18,490 nucleotides of DNA, taken from assembly GCA_902795835.1 (NCBI GenBank), contig CADBNA010000293.1, positions 1-18,490 of the forward strand, given 5' to 3'. Positions 1-9,576 of this stretch are shown piece by piece (positions within the stretch are counted from its first letter, which is position 1; the number at the start of each line of letters is the position of its first letter). Under the pieces are notes generated by a model. The model was not told the origin of the DNA. It searched no databases and was given only the letters and a program-made list of their open reading frames with translations. This DNA comes from an uncultured Lachnospiraceae bacterium (GTDB taxonomy: Bacteria; Bacillota_A; Clostridia; Lachnospirales; Lachnospiraceae). The translations under genes were made by a program, and so were the position numbers.

Positions 1-38
1 ACCATATGTCCATGAATTCAGCCGGCCGGTGATCCGGA

Positions 39-1403
39 TCAGTTCCTGAAGCTGTGTACAGGGGCGGGGATCCGCCCGGTCCGGTTGATAAAGGCATCGC
101 AGGAAAAGCGGCTGACCGGCATGATCGGGGCGCTTCCGAGCAGGCCTCCGAACTCCAGCACATCACCCACCGATTTCCCGATTGCGGGAATCAGGCGGAC
201 CGCCGTCGTCTTCTGATTGACCATCCCAATAGCCATTTCGTCGGCGATAATGCCGGATATCGTCGTGCTCTTCGTATCGCCGGGAATCGCGATCATATCC
301 AGTCCGACAGAGCACACACACGTCATCGCCTCCAGCTTCTCCAGGCTCAGCGAGCCGCGGTTCACCGCATTGATCATGCCCTGGTCTTCGCTGACAGGGA
401 TAAAGGCTCCGGAAAGGCCGCCCACATAAGAGGAAGCCATGACGCCTCCCTTCTTCACCTGGTCATTCAGGAGGGCAAGCGCAGCCGTCGTCCCCGGGGC
501 GCCGGTTGATTCAAGGCCGATCTCCTCGAGAATATCCGAAACGGAATCTCCCACGGCAGGCGTGGGCGCCAGAGAGAGATCCAGGATGCCGAACGGAACG
601 CCAAGGCGGCGGGACGCTTCCTGCGCCACCAGCTGGCCGACGCGCGTCACCTTGAACGCCGTCTTCTTGATGGTCTCGCAGAGCACCTCAAAGTCAGCGC
701 CGCGCACCTTTGTCAGGGCATGCTTCACCACGCCCGGTCCGGATACGCCGACATTGATCACCACATCGGGCTCGGTCACCCCGTGAAAGGCGCCGGCCAT
801 AAACGGATTGTCATCGGGCGCATTGCAGAAGATGACCAGTTTTGCGCAGCCCAGACAGTCGTTCTCCCTGGTGGCCTCCGCCGTATTCCGCACGATCTCT
901 CCCATCAGCTTAACGGCGTCCATATTGATGCCGGCTTTGGTTGAACCCACGTTGACGGAACTGCAGACCTTCTGCGTTCTGGAAAGCGCCATCGGGATGG
1001 ACCGGATCAGAAGCTCATCGGCCCGGGTCATGCCCTTTGACACAAGCGCCGAGTAGCCGCCCAGAAAATTGATGCCCACTTCTTCGGCAGCCCGGTCCAG
1101 CGTTTCGGCAATGGTCACAAAATCCTCCGGGCTGCGGCAGGCGGATCCGCCTACAAGGGCGATCGGCGTGACGGAGATCCGCTTGTTGACAATCGGGATC
1201 CCGTATTCCGCCTCGATTTCCCTGCCGGTATCCACCAGAGAGCGGGCCGTGGTCGTAATTTTGTCGTAGATCTTTTTATTCAGCTTGTCGAGATTCGCGT
1301 CTGTACAGTCCAGAAGGCTGATCCCCATCGTAATCGTGCGGACATCCAGGTTCTCATTCTCGATCATCTCGTTGGTTTCATTGACTTCAAATATGTTGAT
1401 CAT
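39..1403 (-). CDS. UPF0210 / DUF711 (PFL-like) family protein
   Basis: A 454-residue protein of the UPF0210 (DUF711) family, annotated as 'PFL family' because its fold resembles pyruvate formate-lyase; no reaction is established. Family features seen are the N-terminal segment [14 protein letters not shown] followed by [15 protein letters not shown], the [11 protein letters not shown] stretch near residue 80, and a Gly/Ala-rich C-terminal half with [14 protein letters not shown] and [19 protein letters not shown]. The length fits the family norm of about 450. No signal peptide or membrane segment is visible. It starts 29 nt after the ACT-domain gene, an arrangement common in Firmicutes, so the ACT protein may be a regulatory partner or effector sensor (inference). 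The start has a purine-rich GAGGCGGA site. The assignment is firm at family level; the function is unknown. Confidence 0.93.
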   Translation of the reverse strand: MINIFEVNETNEMIENENLDVRTITMGISLLDCTDANLDKLNKKIYDKITTTARSLVDTGREIEAEYGIPIVNKRISVTPIALVGGSACRSPEDFVTIAETLDRAAEEVGINFLGGYSALVSKGMTRADELLIRSIPMALSRTQKVCSSVNVGSTKAGINMDAVKLMGEIVRNTAEATRENDCLGCAKLVIFCNAPDDNPFMAGAFHGVTEPDVVINVGVSGPGVVKHALTKVRGADFEVLCETIKKTAFKVTRVGQLVAQEASRRLGVPFGILDLSLAPTPAVGDSVSDILEEIGLESTGAPGTTAALALLNDQVKKGGVMASSYVGGLSGAFIPVSEDQGMINAVNRGSLSLEKLEAMTCVCSVGLDMIAIPGDTKSTTISGIIADEMAIGMVNQKTTAVRLIPAIGKSVGDVLEFGGLLGSAPIMPVSRFSCDAFINRTGRIPAPVHSFRN

Positions 1404-1432
1404 AGAATCCGCCTCTTTTCTGCCCGGCTTCT

Positions 1433-1705
1433 TCAGACTCTGTGCATCATGTCAAAGATGTCTTCCCGCTGGCAGTGAATCATCACACCGATCTCATTGC
1501 CGACCGCTTTCAGATCCTCTGCGAGTTCTGCGGTCGTCTTTGAGGACCTGGAAGTATCAGTGATCATCATCATATGAAAATAGCCCTGCAGGATGGTCTG
1601 GGAGATCTCCTCAATGTTGACCTGGTTGTCTGCCAGATAGACACAGACCTTCGCGATGATGCCGACGGTATCCCTGCCTGTTACGGTGATGATTGTTTTT
1701 TTCAT
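1433..1705 (-). CDS. ACT domain-containing protein (UPF0237 family)
   Basis: A 90-residue single ACT domain of the UPF0237 type. The first 45 residues show the usual beta-alpha-beta order: [20 protein letters not shown], then [23 protein letters not shown] domains usually bind amino acids or other small ligands and regulate a linked enzyme; nothing catalytic is visible. The length matches stand-alone family members. AGAGGA lies about 8 nt before the ATG. It sits 17 nt after the WalJ-like gene and 29 nt before the UPF0210 gene, and the ACT-UPF0210 pair recurs in many Firmicutes. That makes control of the UPF0210 protein the simplest proposal, but the ligand cannot be read from the sequence. 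Confidence 0.93.
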   Translation of the reverse strand: MKKTIITVTGRDTVGIIAKVCVYLADNQVNIEEISQTILQGYFHMMMITDTSRSSKTTAELAEDLKAVGNEIGVMIHCQREDIFDMMHRV

Positions 1706-1722
1706 GTCTTAATCCTCTCTGT

Positions 1723-2520
1723 TCAGAACTCCAGCATCTCGCCGACCTGGTCCCGGCGCGCCACATCAATCGGAAAATCGCCGGCTTTCCACGGGTTGTC
1801 TCCCATGGTCACTTCCGCGCACACGGTCTCATAGGCCAGCGCCGGGTAATTGTTTTCCTGGCTCAGATGTCCGAGCAGGATGTGTTTCAGCCCGTCGTGC
1901 AGGATCTCGCACAGCAGCTGCCCCGACGTCTCATTGGAGAGATGGCCGTGGTCACTGAGAATGCGCCGTTTGAGCGGATAGGGATACCGGCCCGTCTCGA
2001 GCATGCGGACATCGTGGTTGGCTTCCAGCAGAACGGCATCCGCAAACTGCAGGTGACGGATCGTATAATCCGTATATGTCCCCATATCCGTGGCAATAGC
2101 CGCGGACCGCTTTCCGCTGCTGATGCGGTAGGCGACGGGGTCGGCTGCGTCATGGGAGATGGAAAACGGCTCGATTGTCATGTCCCCCACCTGAACGGGC
2201 TCGTCAGGATGCACCTCATGGAACAGATCTTCCGCTATTGCGCCGACAGAACTGCAGCGGCGTATCTCCCGTATCGTGGCTGCCGTGGCATAGATCGGCA
2301 GTCCCAGCTTCCTCGCCAGCACCCCCAGTCCCCGTATATGGTCAGAGTGCTCATGTGTAACAAATATGGCGTCCAGATCCCTGCCGGTATAGCCGAATGA
2401 CTGCAGGCCCTGCTCTACCCTTTTCCCGCTGAGGCCGGCGTCAAACAGCAGAGAGGTCGTCTCGCTCCCCGCAAAAATACAATTGCCGCTGCTGCCGCTG
2501 GCCAGACTGCACAGTTTCAT
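1723..2520 (-). CDS. walJ: MBL-fold metallo-hydrolase, WalJ/YycJ family
   Basis: A 265-residue metallo-beta-lactamase-fold hydrolase. The di-metal motif HEHSDH is at residues 56-61. Further likely metal ligands are H123 (ISHDAADP), D145 (ATDMG), H169 (EANHD) and H218 (LGHLSQ). The opening LASGSSGNC and the LSDHGHLSN block near residue 190 are typical of WalJ/YycJ, whose usual length is about 264. Family members are described as DNA exonuclease-like proteins linked to mismatch repair in Bacillus, where the gene sits beside walRK. Here it is instead 8 nt after coaE and close to polA and a UvrD-type helicase, which supports a DNA-metabolism role (inference). It is probably cytoplasmic, with no signal peptide. 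The symbol rests on family resemblance only. Confidence 0.87.
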   Translation of the reverse strand: MKLCSLASGSSGNCIFAGSETTSLLFDAGLSGKRVEQGLQSFGYTGRDLDAIFVTHEHSDHIRGLGVLARKLGLPIYATAATIREIRRCSSVGAIAEDLFHEVHPDEPVQVGDMTIEPFSISHDAADPVAYRISSGKRSAAIATDMGTYTDYTIRHLQFADAVLLEANHDVRMLETGRYPYPLKRRILSDHGHLSNETSGQLLCEILHDGLKHILLGHLSQENNYPALAYETVCAEVTMGDNPWKAGDFPIDVARRDQVGEMLEF

Positions 2521-2528
2521 AATCCCCT

Positions 2529-3128
2529 TTACTCCCCTGATAATTCTTTCATGCGCCGGCGGATCTGCTCCTTTGTCTCGTCGAGCGTGCCGCTGTTGTC
2601 GATCACCGCCGTGCAGCGGCGCCGGAACTCCGAATCCGGCATCTGGCTGTTCATGATAGCCGTCGTTTTCTCATCCGAATACCCGCGGGTCTCGGCCAGT
2701 CTCCTCCTGCGCACCTGTTCATCTGCATAAATGTACCACACTTCATCGCAGATTTCATCATAATTCTCTTCCAGCAGAAGGGCGGCTTCCAGTACATACA
2801 GGTCTGTCCCGTCCCGCCTGCACTCTTCGATGTCACGGATTACATACTGACGGACGGCAGGGTGAACGATGGCATTGACCGCCTGCCGCAGATCCTCATT
2901 TTCAAAGATCTTTTCCGCCGTCTTTTTCCGGTCCAGCCTGCCATCCGGGCCGTACACCTCTTCGCCGAGCAGGGCAGTAAGGGCCTCGCAGCAGGGACCG
3001 CCTCTGTCCATGAGGCCGTGTGCCGCCTCATCCGCAAGCATCAGGTGCGCGCCGTATTCCTTTTCCAGTATTGACAGAATTTCGCTTTTTCCGGCTCCCA
3101 CTCCGCCGGTAACGCCCAGTAAAATCAT
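2529..3128 (-). CDS. coaE: Dephospho-CoA kinase
   Basis: A 199-residue P-loop kinase catalysing the last step of coenzyme A synthesis: ATP-dependent phosphorylation of the ribose 3'-OH of dephospho-CoA. The Walker A motif GGVGAGKS is at residues 8-15, right after a short first strand. The acidic substrate-side motif LMLADEAAH follows near residue 33. The HPAVR and LEAALLLEENYDEICDEVWYI segments are family signatures. The length is normal (about 195-205). The gene begins 6 nt after polA with a GAGGGG site overlapping the end of polA, so translation is probably coupled. The polA-coaE order is a common Firmicutes arrangement. Confidence 0.96.
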   Translation of the reverse strand: MILLGVTGGVGAGKSEILSILEKEYGAHLMLADEAAHGLMDRGGPCCEALTALLGEEVYGPDGRLDRKKTAEKIFENEDLRQAVNAIVHPAVRQYVIRDIEECRRDGTDLYVLEAALLLEENYDEICDEVWYIYADEQVRRRRLAETRGYSDEKTTAIMNSQMPDSEFRRRCTAVIDNSGTLDETKEQIRRRMKELSGE

Positions 3129-3134
3129 AACCCC

Positions 3135-5804
3135 TCACTTTGCCTCATACCAGGAATGACCGATGTGCATATCAACTTCAAGCCGGACGGCCAGGTCCGC
3201 CGCATGCATCATCTCCTCTGTCAGCAGGCGGCCCACGCTCCCGGCCTCATCCTCGGGAGCCTCAATCAGAAGTTCATCGTGCACCTGCAGGATCAGCCTC
3301 GATTTCCAGCCCTCGTCCCGCAGACGGCGGCTGACCCGGATCATGGCGATCTTGATGATATCTGCCGCTGTTCCCTGAATCGGCGCATTTTTGGCCACGC
3401 GTTCCCCGAACTGCCTCTGCATGAAATTGCCGGATTTAAGCTCCGGCATGGGACGGCGCCGCCCATACAGCGTCTCGGAATAGCCTTTCGTCTTTGCCTT
3501 TTCCACCAGGCCTTCCAGGAAGGACCTGATCCCGGGGTAGGTGCGGTAATACTGCTCTATGTAATCGGCGGCTTCTTTTCTGCTGATTCCCAGATCTTCA
3601 CTCAGTCCGAAAGAACTGATGCCATAGACGATCCCGAAATTTACCGCTTTGGCATTTCTTCTCTGCAGCGGCGTCACCTCGTCAAAGGGAACGTGGAAAA
3701 CCTGCGAAGCCGTTATGGCATGAATGTCTTTTTCAGAGCGGTACGCGGCGATCAGTTTCTCATCGCCGGACATATGCGCCAGCACGCGCAGTTCAATCTG
3801 TGAGTAATCCGCATCCAGGAACACACAGCCCTCTTCCGGCACAAATACCTTCCGGATCTGACGTCCCAGTTCCATCCGCACGGGAATGTTCTGCAGATTC
3901 GGATCAGCGCTGCTGATGCGTCCGGTAGCGGTGATGGTCTGGTGAAATGTGGAATGGATCCTGCCGTCATCCGAGACCAGCGCCGCCAGGCCGTCGGCAT
4001 ATGTTGACTTAAGCTTGGTCAGGGTCCGGTATTCCAGTATGTCTGACACGATCGGCGCCTCGGGTGCCAGCTTTTCAAGCACATCCGCGGCGGTTGAAAA
4101 ACCGGTTTTTGTCTTTTTCCCGCCGGGGAGCTTCATTTTTTCGAACAGAATCTCGCCGAGCTGCTTCGGGGAATTGATGTTAAATGTCTCACCGGCCTGC
4201 TCATAGATGCGGCTTTCAAGTGTCGCGATGCCTTCTTCGAGGCTGCGCCCGTACTCCTCCAGCTTTTCGGGGAGGATCCGTATGCCGCAGGACTCCATGG
4301 AAGCCAGGGTAAAGACAAGCGGCATTTCTATTTCGGCAAAAAGCTGCCGCATGCCGTTCTTCTCCAGTTCCTTTTCCATGGCGCTTTTCGCCGCAAGAGC
4401 CGTATAGGCCATCTGTCCGGCGTAAAGAGCCGCCTCCCTGCTGCTCATTTTTTCAGCCGGCGGTTTTTTCTTTCCCTGGAATATTTCCTCAGCGGAAAGA
4501 ATCGTCACAGACGTATAGGTCCCCGCAATTGTATCACAGGGATACTCATTTGCCAGCGGATTCAGCAGATAAGCCGCAATCCGGATATCAAAACACTTGT
4601 CAGCCGCCTCCAGCAGGCGCGGGGATGCGTGAAGCATTTCCTTCAGCCCGTATACGGCAAGCTGCGCGGTCCCCTCCGCGACAGACTGCAGCATCTCCTT
4701 CAGATCCTCTTCTGCGGCAGACTCTCCCGCCGGAATATAGCAGGCCCCTATGGCGCCCTCTTCCCGGATGGCAAGCGCCAGGCCGGCGATGCGGGTTTTT
4801 CCTGTCCTGCGGTCCATATCCGCCAGCAGATACGCGCCGGCCTCCGGAGCGGCTGCGGCGCGGTCCGCAAACGCGCGGATCTCTTCCCGGTCTGTCAGGA
4901 TCCGGATATCGGTTTTTTCTTCAGCGCTTCCGGCCGTCTCTTCAAAACGGGGGAGGAGCCGCCGGAATTCCAGGCGTCTGAACAGATCATAGGCTTCCTG
5001 TGTATACAGGTTTCCGACTCTGGCCGACTCCAGGTCCAGCTGCACGGGGCAGTCTGTGTTGATCGCAGCCAGCTTTTTTGACAGCTCCGCCAGATCAAAA
5101 TGGTCCCGCATGGCCTCCATGGCCTTCCGGGGTTTGATCTCCTCTGTATGGGCGCGGGCGTTTTCAATCGTGCCGTATGCCTGCAGAATCTTTGTCGCCG
5201 TCTTCTGCCCGACGCCCGGCAGACCCGGAATATTGTCGGCGGAATCGCCCATCAGGGCCTTCAGTTCGATGATCTGAGCCGGACTCAGCTCCCACTCCCT
5301 CTGCACATCGTCGGCATAATAGTCTTCCATGACCGTTTTGCCGCCCTTTGTCTTTGGTATGCGTATCAGGACCCTGTCCGTGGCCAGCTGCAGCATGTCC
5401 CGGTCCCCGGACACGATGGACACATCCAGCCCCGCTTCCGCAGCCTGTCTGGCCAGCGTGCCCAGAATATCATCTGCTTCGTAGCCCTCCTTTGTCACGA
5501 TCGGAATTCCCATGGAACGCAGAACCTCCTGCATGAGAGGGACCTGTTCCCGCAGTTCTTCCGGCATGGGTTTACGGGTGCCCTTGTAAGCTTTGTACAT
5601 ATCGTGCCGGAAGGTGGGCGCATGGACGTCAAAAGCTGCCGTCAGATAGTCCGGTTTTTCCTCTTCCAGCAGACGGAACAGAATATTCAGGAATCCGTAT
5701 ACCGCATTTGTGTGAAGGCCTTCTGCGTTTGACAGATCGGGCAGCCCGTAAAATGCCCGGTTCAGAATACTGTGCCCGTCAAGTAAAACAATTTTTTCAC
5801 CCAT
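3135..5804 (-). CDS. polA: DNA polymerase I
   Basis: An 889-residue family A DNA polymerase for Okazaki-fragment maturation and repair. Residues 1-290 form the 5'-3' nuclease domain, with acidic sites such as AAFDV, YEADD and VSGDRD and the helix-hairpin-helix LPGVGQKTA. Residues 300-480 are the 3'-5' exonuclease-fold region. Residues 490-889 are the polymerase: motif A DYSQIELR at 666-673, motif B with R715, K719, F723 and Y727, and motif C VHDE at 841-844. The proofreading residues look lost: DxE is ADMD at 328-331, and the later Asn and Asp positions are also replaced. The polymerase is therefore probably non-proofreading, as in several Gram-positive and Thermus homologues. It is followed at 6 nt by coaE. 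AAGGAAAGGA precedes the ATG. Confidence 0.98.
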   Translation of the reverse strand: MGEKIVLLDGHSILNRAFYGLPDLSNAEGLHTNAVYGFLNILFRLLEEEKPDYLTAAFDVHAPTFRHDMYKAYKGTRKPMPEELREQVPLMQEVLRSMGIPIVTKEGYEADDILGTLARQAAEAGLDVSIVSGDRDMLQLATDRVLIRIPKTKGGKTVMEDYYADDVQREWELSPAQIIELKALMGDSADNIPGLPGVGQKTATKILQAYGTIENARAHTEEIKPRKAMEAMRDHFDLAELSKKLAAINTDCPVQLDLESARVGNLYTQEAYDLFRRLEFRRLLPRFEETAGSAEEKTDIRILTDREEIRAFADRAAAAPEAGAYLLADMDRRTGKTRIAGLALAIREEGAIGACYIPAGESAAEEDLKEMLQSVAEGTAQLAVYGLKEMLHASPRLLEAADKCFDIRIAAYLLNPLANEYPCDTIAGTYTSVTILSAEEIFQGKKKPPAEKMSSREAALYAGQMAYTALAAKSAMEKELEKNGMRQLFAEIEMPLVFTLASMESCGIRILPEKLEEYGRSLEEGIATLESRIYEQAGETFNINSPKQLGEILFEKMKLPGGKKTKTGFSTAADVLEKLAPEAPIVSDILEYRTLTKLKSTYADGLAALVSDDGRIHSTFHQTITATGRISSADPNLQNIPVRMELGRQIRKVFVPEEGCVFLDADYSQIELRVLAHMSGDEKLIAAYRSEKDIHAITASQVFHVPFDEVTPLQRRNAKAVNFGIVYGISSFGLSEDLGISRKEAADYIEQYYRTYPGIRSFLEGLVEKAKTKGYSETLYGRRRPMPELKSGNFMQRQFGERVAKNAPIQGTAADIIKIAMIRVSRRLRDEGWKSRLILQVHDELLIEAPEDEAGSVGRLLTEEMMHAADLAVRLEVDMHIGHSWYEAK

Positions 5805-5837
5805 CCGAATATCCTTTCCTTATATCCCTTCCTTTTG

Positions 5838-6245
5838 TCAGTCAAAAAGCCATTCAAAAAAAGCCGTAATGCTGAAAAGCCCCGTCACATCCAGAATCAG
5901 AAACAGAAGAAGCAGCAGCGTGAATCCCAGAATCACCAGCTGCAGCCGCCGGATCTTTCTGCTTTTCAGGATCTTCTCCTCCTGCTCCTTCAGATCTTTC
6001 TCCAGCATGGGTTTAAAATCAAAAGATCCGCCGGCCTTGTTGTTCCGGTCCAGATAGTCGATCGTCCGGTTCACCATATAATTGGTTTCCAGCTCTTCAT
6101 AACAGCTTCTGCAGTTCCGGATATGCTCCAGAAAGTGCTCCTGCTGTCTCCCGCTCAGCTTTCCGTCCAGAAAATCCGGAATCATTCCGACGATTTCACG
6201 GCAGGTGATCAGTTTTCCGGTAAAGCCGGAATCGGATGTATTCAT
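5838..6245 (-). CDS. Putative zinc-finger (zf-HC2-like) membrane protein
   Basis: A 135-residue protein of unknown function. C15, H41, C45 and C48 form a pattern like the zf-HC2 domain of anti-sigma factors (Cys, then His-x3-Cys-x2-Cys). Residues 58-100 are charged and probably helical. A hydrophobic segment at about 101-122 gives one membrane span, leaving only a short tail (SITAFFEWLFD). The N-terminal zinc domain would lie in the cytoplasm, as in ECF anti-sigma factors, but no sigma factor gene lies nearby and no large extracellytoplasmic domain is present. It sits between the helicase (15 nt) and polA (33 nt), inside the DNA-repair part of the cluster. GGAAGGAA precedes the ATG. It is either an orphan anti-sigma-like protein or a membrane anchor; the sequence does not decide. 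Confidence 0.85.
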   Translation of the reverse strand: MNTSDSGFTGKLITCREIVGMIPDFLDGKLSGRQQEHFLEHIRNCRSCYEELETNYMVNRTIDYLDRNNKAGGSFDFKPMLEKDLKEQEEKILKSRKIRRLQLVILGFTLLLLLFLILDVTGLFSITAFFEWLFD

Positions 6246-6260
6246 GGCAGTTCCTTCCTT

Positions 6261-8087
6261 TTACGTCATTTCCCTGATAAAGCGGGACAGCTCCCGCGGC
6301 TTTTCGTAGCGTTCCCGCACCGCAAGCAGTAGCAGCCGGCGGCGGGCGCGGGTCATTCCCACATAGAGCATCCGGCGCTCTTCTTCCAGATCCTCTTCGA
6401 GGACTGCCCGGTGCCACGGGATGACGCCCTCATTGACATCGAGAATATAGACAGCGTCATATTCCGTCCCCTTGGCTGCGTGCAGTGTAGACAGGGTCAC
6501 CATGTCTGCATTCTGCGTTTCCGCGCTGCGGCTGTGCCGGAGTTTTTCTCTGTATGCCGCTATAAACGACTGCCATTCGGCCCAGGTCCGGTGGTTCCCG
6601 GCACTCTCCGTAAGCTCGTCGGCTATTTCAAACAGTTCCTCCTCCGCAATCCCCCTGCGTCCGGCATACTCTGACAGGAAGCTGTCATAACCGACGGCCC
6701 GGCGGATATAGCGGACGGCGCCTCCCGGATCGAGGGATCCGATCATCTTCAGGTCTTCTTCCATTGCGGCAAGCCGATCTGCCATCCATTCCCTGTCCTC
6801 ATACCAGCGGTACAGGCTGTCAAAAGATACCTCCCTGTCACCGAAAGCCTGTCTGGACAGATAGCGGTTCGGCCGGTTGGCAATCTGCAGGAAACGGCTT
6901 CTCGACCTGTCCCCGTGTCCCAGCTCCAGGTAGGCAAACAGGTCCCGGGCTATCCAGTGGTCAAACAGACAGGGAATGTTTTCCCGCACCCGGAAGGGAA
7001 TCTGGAAGGCCATGAGCTGCTCCGCAGCCTCGCGGCAGCCGGCATTGGTCCTTACCAGAACTGCCGTCTCCCTGTAGGGGATCCCTTCTGAAACCTGTCT
7101 CCGGATGCGCTCCGCCAGATACCTGCATTCCTGTCGGGGATTTGCAAACTGCTCCAGTCTGACCGGCTCTCCGTGGGGTACGTTTGAGAAAATATTCTTG
7201 CGGTAGCGCCTGCTGTTGCGGCGGATCAGCCGGCCCGCCGCGGAGAGAATCTCAGGCGTACTGCGGTAGTTTTCTTCGAGCGTGACAACCTGCGCCGCAG
7301 GGTAATCCTTCGGAAAACGCAGCATAATCCCGGGACTTGCTCCCCGGAAGCGGTATATGCTCTGGTCATCGTCCCCAACGATAAACAGGTTGTTCTGCGG
7401 CGCGGCCAGCATGCGGATGACACTGTACTGCATGGGACTGATATCCTGGAACTCATCCACCAGAATATACGCGAACTTCTTCTGCCAGGCCGACCGTATA
7501 TCCGGCCTGGCCGTGAGCATCTTCCGGCAGAGAAGAATGATATCATCAAAATCAATTTTTCCCGCCTGCCGCTTACGCTCCTCATACGCCTCCAGGACCT
7601 GCCTGAACAGATCCTGCGGAAGCGCAGCCGGATAGTACTTTTCAGGTTCTGTGCCGAGGCCTTTGCAGAGACTGATCTCGCGGATTGTCTGCACAGGCAG
7701 TTCCGCTTCCTGCTCCGCATCCGGGGACAGTTCCCGCAGAATCTCCCGTATGAGTACGGCCTTTTCCTCCTCCGGCAGAACCTGCATGCGGGAATGCTGT
7801 GTGCGCAGCATCCCGTAAAACACACTGTGAAAAGTGCCGAAGGTCACCCCGGCGGATGCAGTCCCCGCCATCTGCAAAAATCTCTCCTTCATCTCCGCTG
7901 CGGCAGCCCGGGTAAAGGTCACCACCAGTATTGATGAAGGAGAGACTCCCTCACGGATCAGCCTGCAGGTTCGTCCCGTAATGACTGCCGTTTTCCCGGA
8001 TCCGGGGCCTGCAATCACCAGCATGGGGCCGTCTCTGTGCCGGACGGCCTCAAGCTGTGAATCATTGTAATTCCAATCTGCCGTCAT
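6261..8087 (-). CDS. UvrD/PcrA-type superfamily 1 DNA helicase (short form)
   Basis: A 608-residue SF1A 3'-5' helicase. Motifs in order are a Q motif (YNDSQLEAV, about residues 7-15), Walker A AGPGSGKT at 26-33, motif Ia [13 protein letters not shown] at 57-69, the DEFQD Walker B at 211-215, motif [16 protein letters not shown] at 238-250, motif IV ENYRST at 272-277, then near the C-terminus [12 protein letters not shown] (motif V) and YVGMTRARR (motif VI). It ends soon after motif VI, so it is about 120 residues shorter than PcrA (about 730) and lacks the usual C-terminal extension that binds RNA polymerase in PcrA. Its ATG overlaps the gltX stop (ATGA). A role in repair or fork rescue is inferred; it could be an accessory paralogue rather than the essential PcrA. 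Confidence 0.93.
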   Translation of the reverse strand: MTADWNYNDSQLEAVRHRDGPMLVIAGPGSGKTAVITGRTCRLIREGVSPSSILVVTFTRAAAAEMKERFLQMAGTASAGVTFGTFHSVFYGMLRTQHSRMQVLPEEEKAVLIREILRELSPDAEQEAELPVQTIREISLCKGLGTEPEKYYPAALPQDLFRQVLEAYEERKRQAGKIDFDDIILLCRKMLTARPDIRSAWQKKFAYILVDEFQDISPMQYSVIRMLAAPQNNLFIVGDDDQSIYRFRGASPGIMLRFPKDYPAAQVVTLEENYRSTPEILSAAGRLIRRNSRRYRKNIFSNVPHGEPVRLEQFANPRQECRYLAERIRRQVSEGIPYRETAVLVRTNAGCREAAEQLMAFQIPFRVRENIPCLFDHWIARDLFAYLELGHGDRSRSRFLQIANRPNRYLSRQAFGDREVSFDSLYRWYEDREWMADRLAAMEEDLKMIGSLDPGGAVRYIRRAVGYDSFLSEYAGRRGIAEEELFEIADELTESAGNHRTWAEWQSFIAAYREKLRHSRSAETQNADMVTLSTLHAAKGTEYDAVYILDVNEGVIPWHRAVLEEDLEEERRMLYVGMTRARRRLLLLAVRERYEKPRELSRFIREMT

Positions 8088-9559
8088 CCTTCCGCCTGTT
8101 CAATTTTTTTCAGCGCGTCGTGAAGTCTTCTCAGAGACTCCTCCTTCCCCAGAACTTCCATAATGCCGGTGGCGCCGGCCGGAGTCGCCGCCTTGCCGGA
8201 AACCGCCGTCCGCAGAGGCCACATAACGGTATTGACCTTCTTTTCCTTTTCCTTTGCATATGCAGAGAGACAGGAAAACAGAGCGTCATTATCAAAGCCG
8301 TCCAGCGCCTCCAGCAGGGGCAGCACGTCCGCAATCACTTCCCGGGATGATTCCAGCGTACTCTTTGACTTTTTATTCGTATACATCCCGATGTCGTATT
8401 CCGGCATCTCCCGGAAAAATCCAACCTGCTCCTCAATATCCGGCAGCACCTGGATCCTGGTGCGGACCATTTCCGAGACCTTGCGCAGGGCAGCCTCTCC
8501 TCCCGGAAGAACCGATCCGGGAAGCGCCGACTCCAGATACGGACGGGCCATGGCGAAGAATGCCTCCTCATCCAGCTGCTTAATATACTCGCCATTCATC
8601 CATTTCAGTTTTGTCATGTCAAATACTGCCGGCGATTTGCTGATATGATGATAATCAAACGCTGCTACAAGTTCCGGGAGCGAGAAGATTTCCCTCTCGC
8701 CGGCCGGGCTCCAGCCCAGAAGTGCAACGAAATTTACGATGGCGTCTTTCAGGAAGCCCTGTTCCAGCAGGTCCTCGAAGGAAGAGTGTCCGGACCGCTT
8801 GCTCAGCTTCTGCCCCTCCTCATTCGTTATCAGCGGACAGTGCACATATACGGGGATCTCCCAGCCGAAAGCCTCATAGATGCGGTTGTACTTGGGTGCA
8901 GATGAGAGATACTCATTTCCCCGCACCACATGTGTGATCCCCATCAGATGGTCATCGACCACATTTGCAAAATTGTAGGTCGGATATCCGTCCGACTTGA
9001 TCAGGATCAGATCGTCCAGCTCCTCATTTGAGACGGTGATGTCGCCGTAGATCTCATCGTGAAAGGTCGTGCTTCCCGTGAGCGGCATGTTGAACCGGAT
9101 GACATGCGGCACGCCGGCCGCGAGCTTCTCCTGCACTTCCTCCGGAGTAAGATGCAGACAATGCTTATCATATGCGGAAATCTCCTTGCCGGCCACGCTG
9201 CGCTTCAGTTCAGACAGCCTCTCCGGGCTGCAGAAGCAATAATACGCATCCCCCTGGCTGATCAGCTGCTCTGCGTACTTCTGGTAGATGCCCTGGCGGC
9301 AGCGCTCACTCTGCACATACGGCCCGACGCCGCCGTCCCTGTCCGGGCCTTCATCATGAATCAGGCCTGTCTCCTCCAAAGTGCGGTAAATGATCTCAAG
9401 CGCGCCTTCCATAAAGCGTTCCTGATCCGTGTCCTCTATGCGGAGCATAAAGCGGCCGCCCTCATGTTTCGCGATCAGGTAAGAATACAGTGCCGTTCTC
9501 AGATTGCCTACATGCATCCGGCCCGTCGGGCTGGGAGCAAAACGTGTCTTTACTGTCAT
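8084..9559 (-). CDS. gltX: Glutamyl-tRNA synthetase
   Basis: A class I aminoacyl-tRNA synthetase of 491 residues that charges tRNA with glutamate. Near the N-terminus [15 protein letters not shown] carries the HIGH-type site as HVGN (16-19). KLSKR (251-255) is the KMSKS loop. A CxC (108, 110) and CxH (134, 136) pair matches the zinc site of the E. coli enzyme. The C-terminal half is the helical anticodon-binding region. The ATG at 9559 is chosen because the protein then begins [13 protein letters not shown], as in homologues; a TTG one codon upstream (9562) is better spaced from the weak GGCGG site and remains possible. No gatCAB genes are visible, so discriminating versus non-discriminating activity cannot be told. 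Its stop overlaps the helicase start. Confidence 0.97.
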   Translation of the reverse strand: MTVKTRFAPSPTGRMHVGNLRTALYSYLIAKHEGGRFMLRIEDTDQERFMEGALEIIYRTLEETGLIHDEGPDRDGGVGPYVQSERCRQGIYQKYAEQLISQGDAYYCFCSPERLSELKRSVAGKEISAYDKHCLHLTPEEVQEKLAAGVPHVIRFNMPLTGSTTFHDEIYGDITVSNEELDDLILIKSDGYPTYNFANVVDDHLMGITHVVRGNEYLSSAPKYNRIYEAFGWEIPVYVHCPLITNEEGQKLSKRSGHSSFEDLLEQGFLKDAIVNFVALLGWSPAGEREIFSLPELVAAFDYHHISKSPAVFDMTKLKWMNGEYIKQLDEEAFFAMARPYLESALPGSVLPGGEAALRKVSEMVRTRIQVLPDIEEQVGFFREMPEYDIGMYTNKKSKSTLESSREVIADVLPLLEALDGFDNDALFSCLSAYAKEKEKKVNTVMWPLRTAVSGKAATPAGATGIMEVLGKEESLRRLHDALKKIEQAEG

Positions 9560-9576
9560 CAAAAATCTGTCCGCCG

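Noticed and set aside
1..38. A possible next minus-strand gene beginning with ATG at 13
   Set aside because: Only four codons are visible and no ribosome binding site precedes them, so nothing can be supported.
1693..2400. A 235-codon open frame on the plus strand opposite the WalJ-like gene
   Set aside because: It has no domain and no ribosome site, and it mirrors a well-supported coding sequence.
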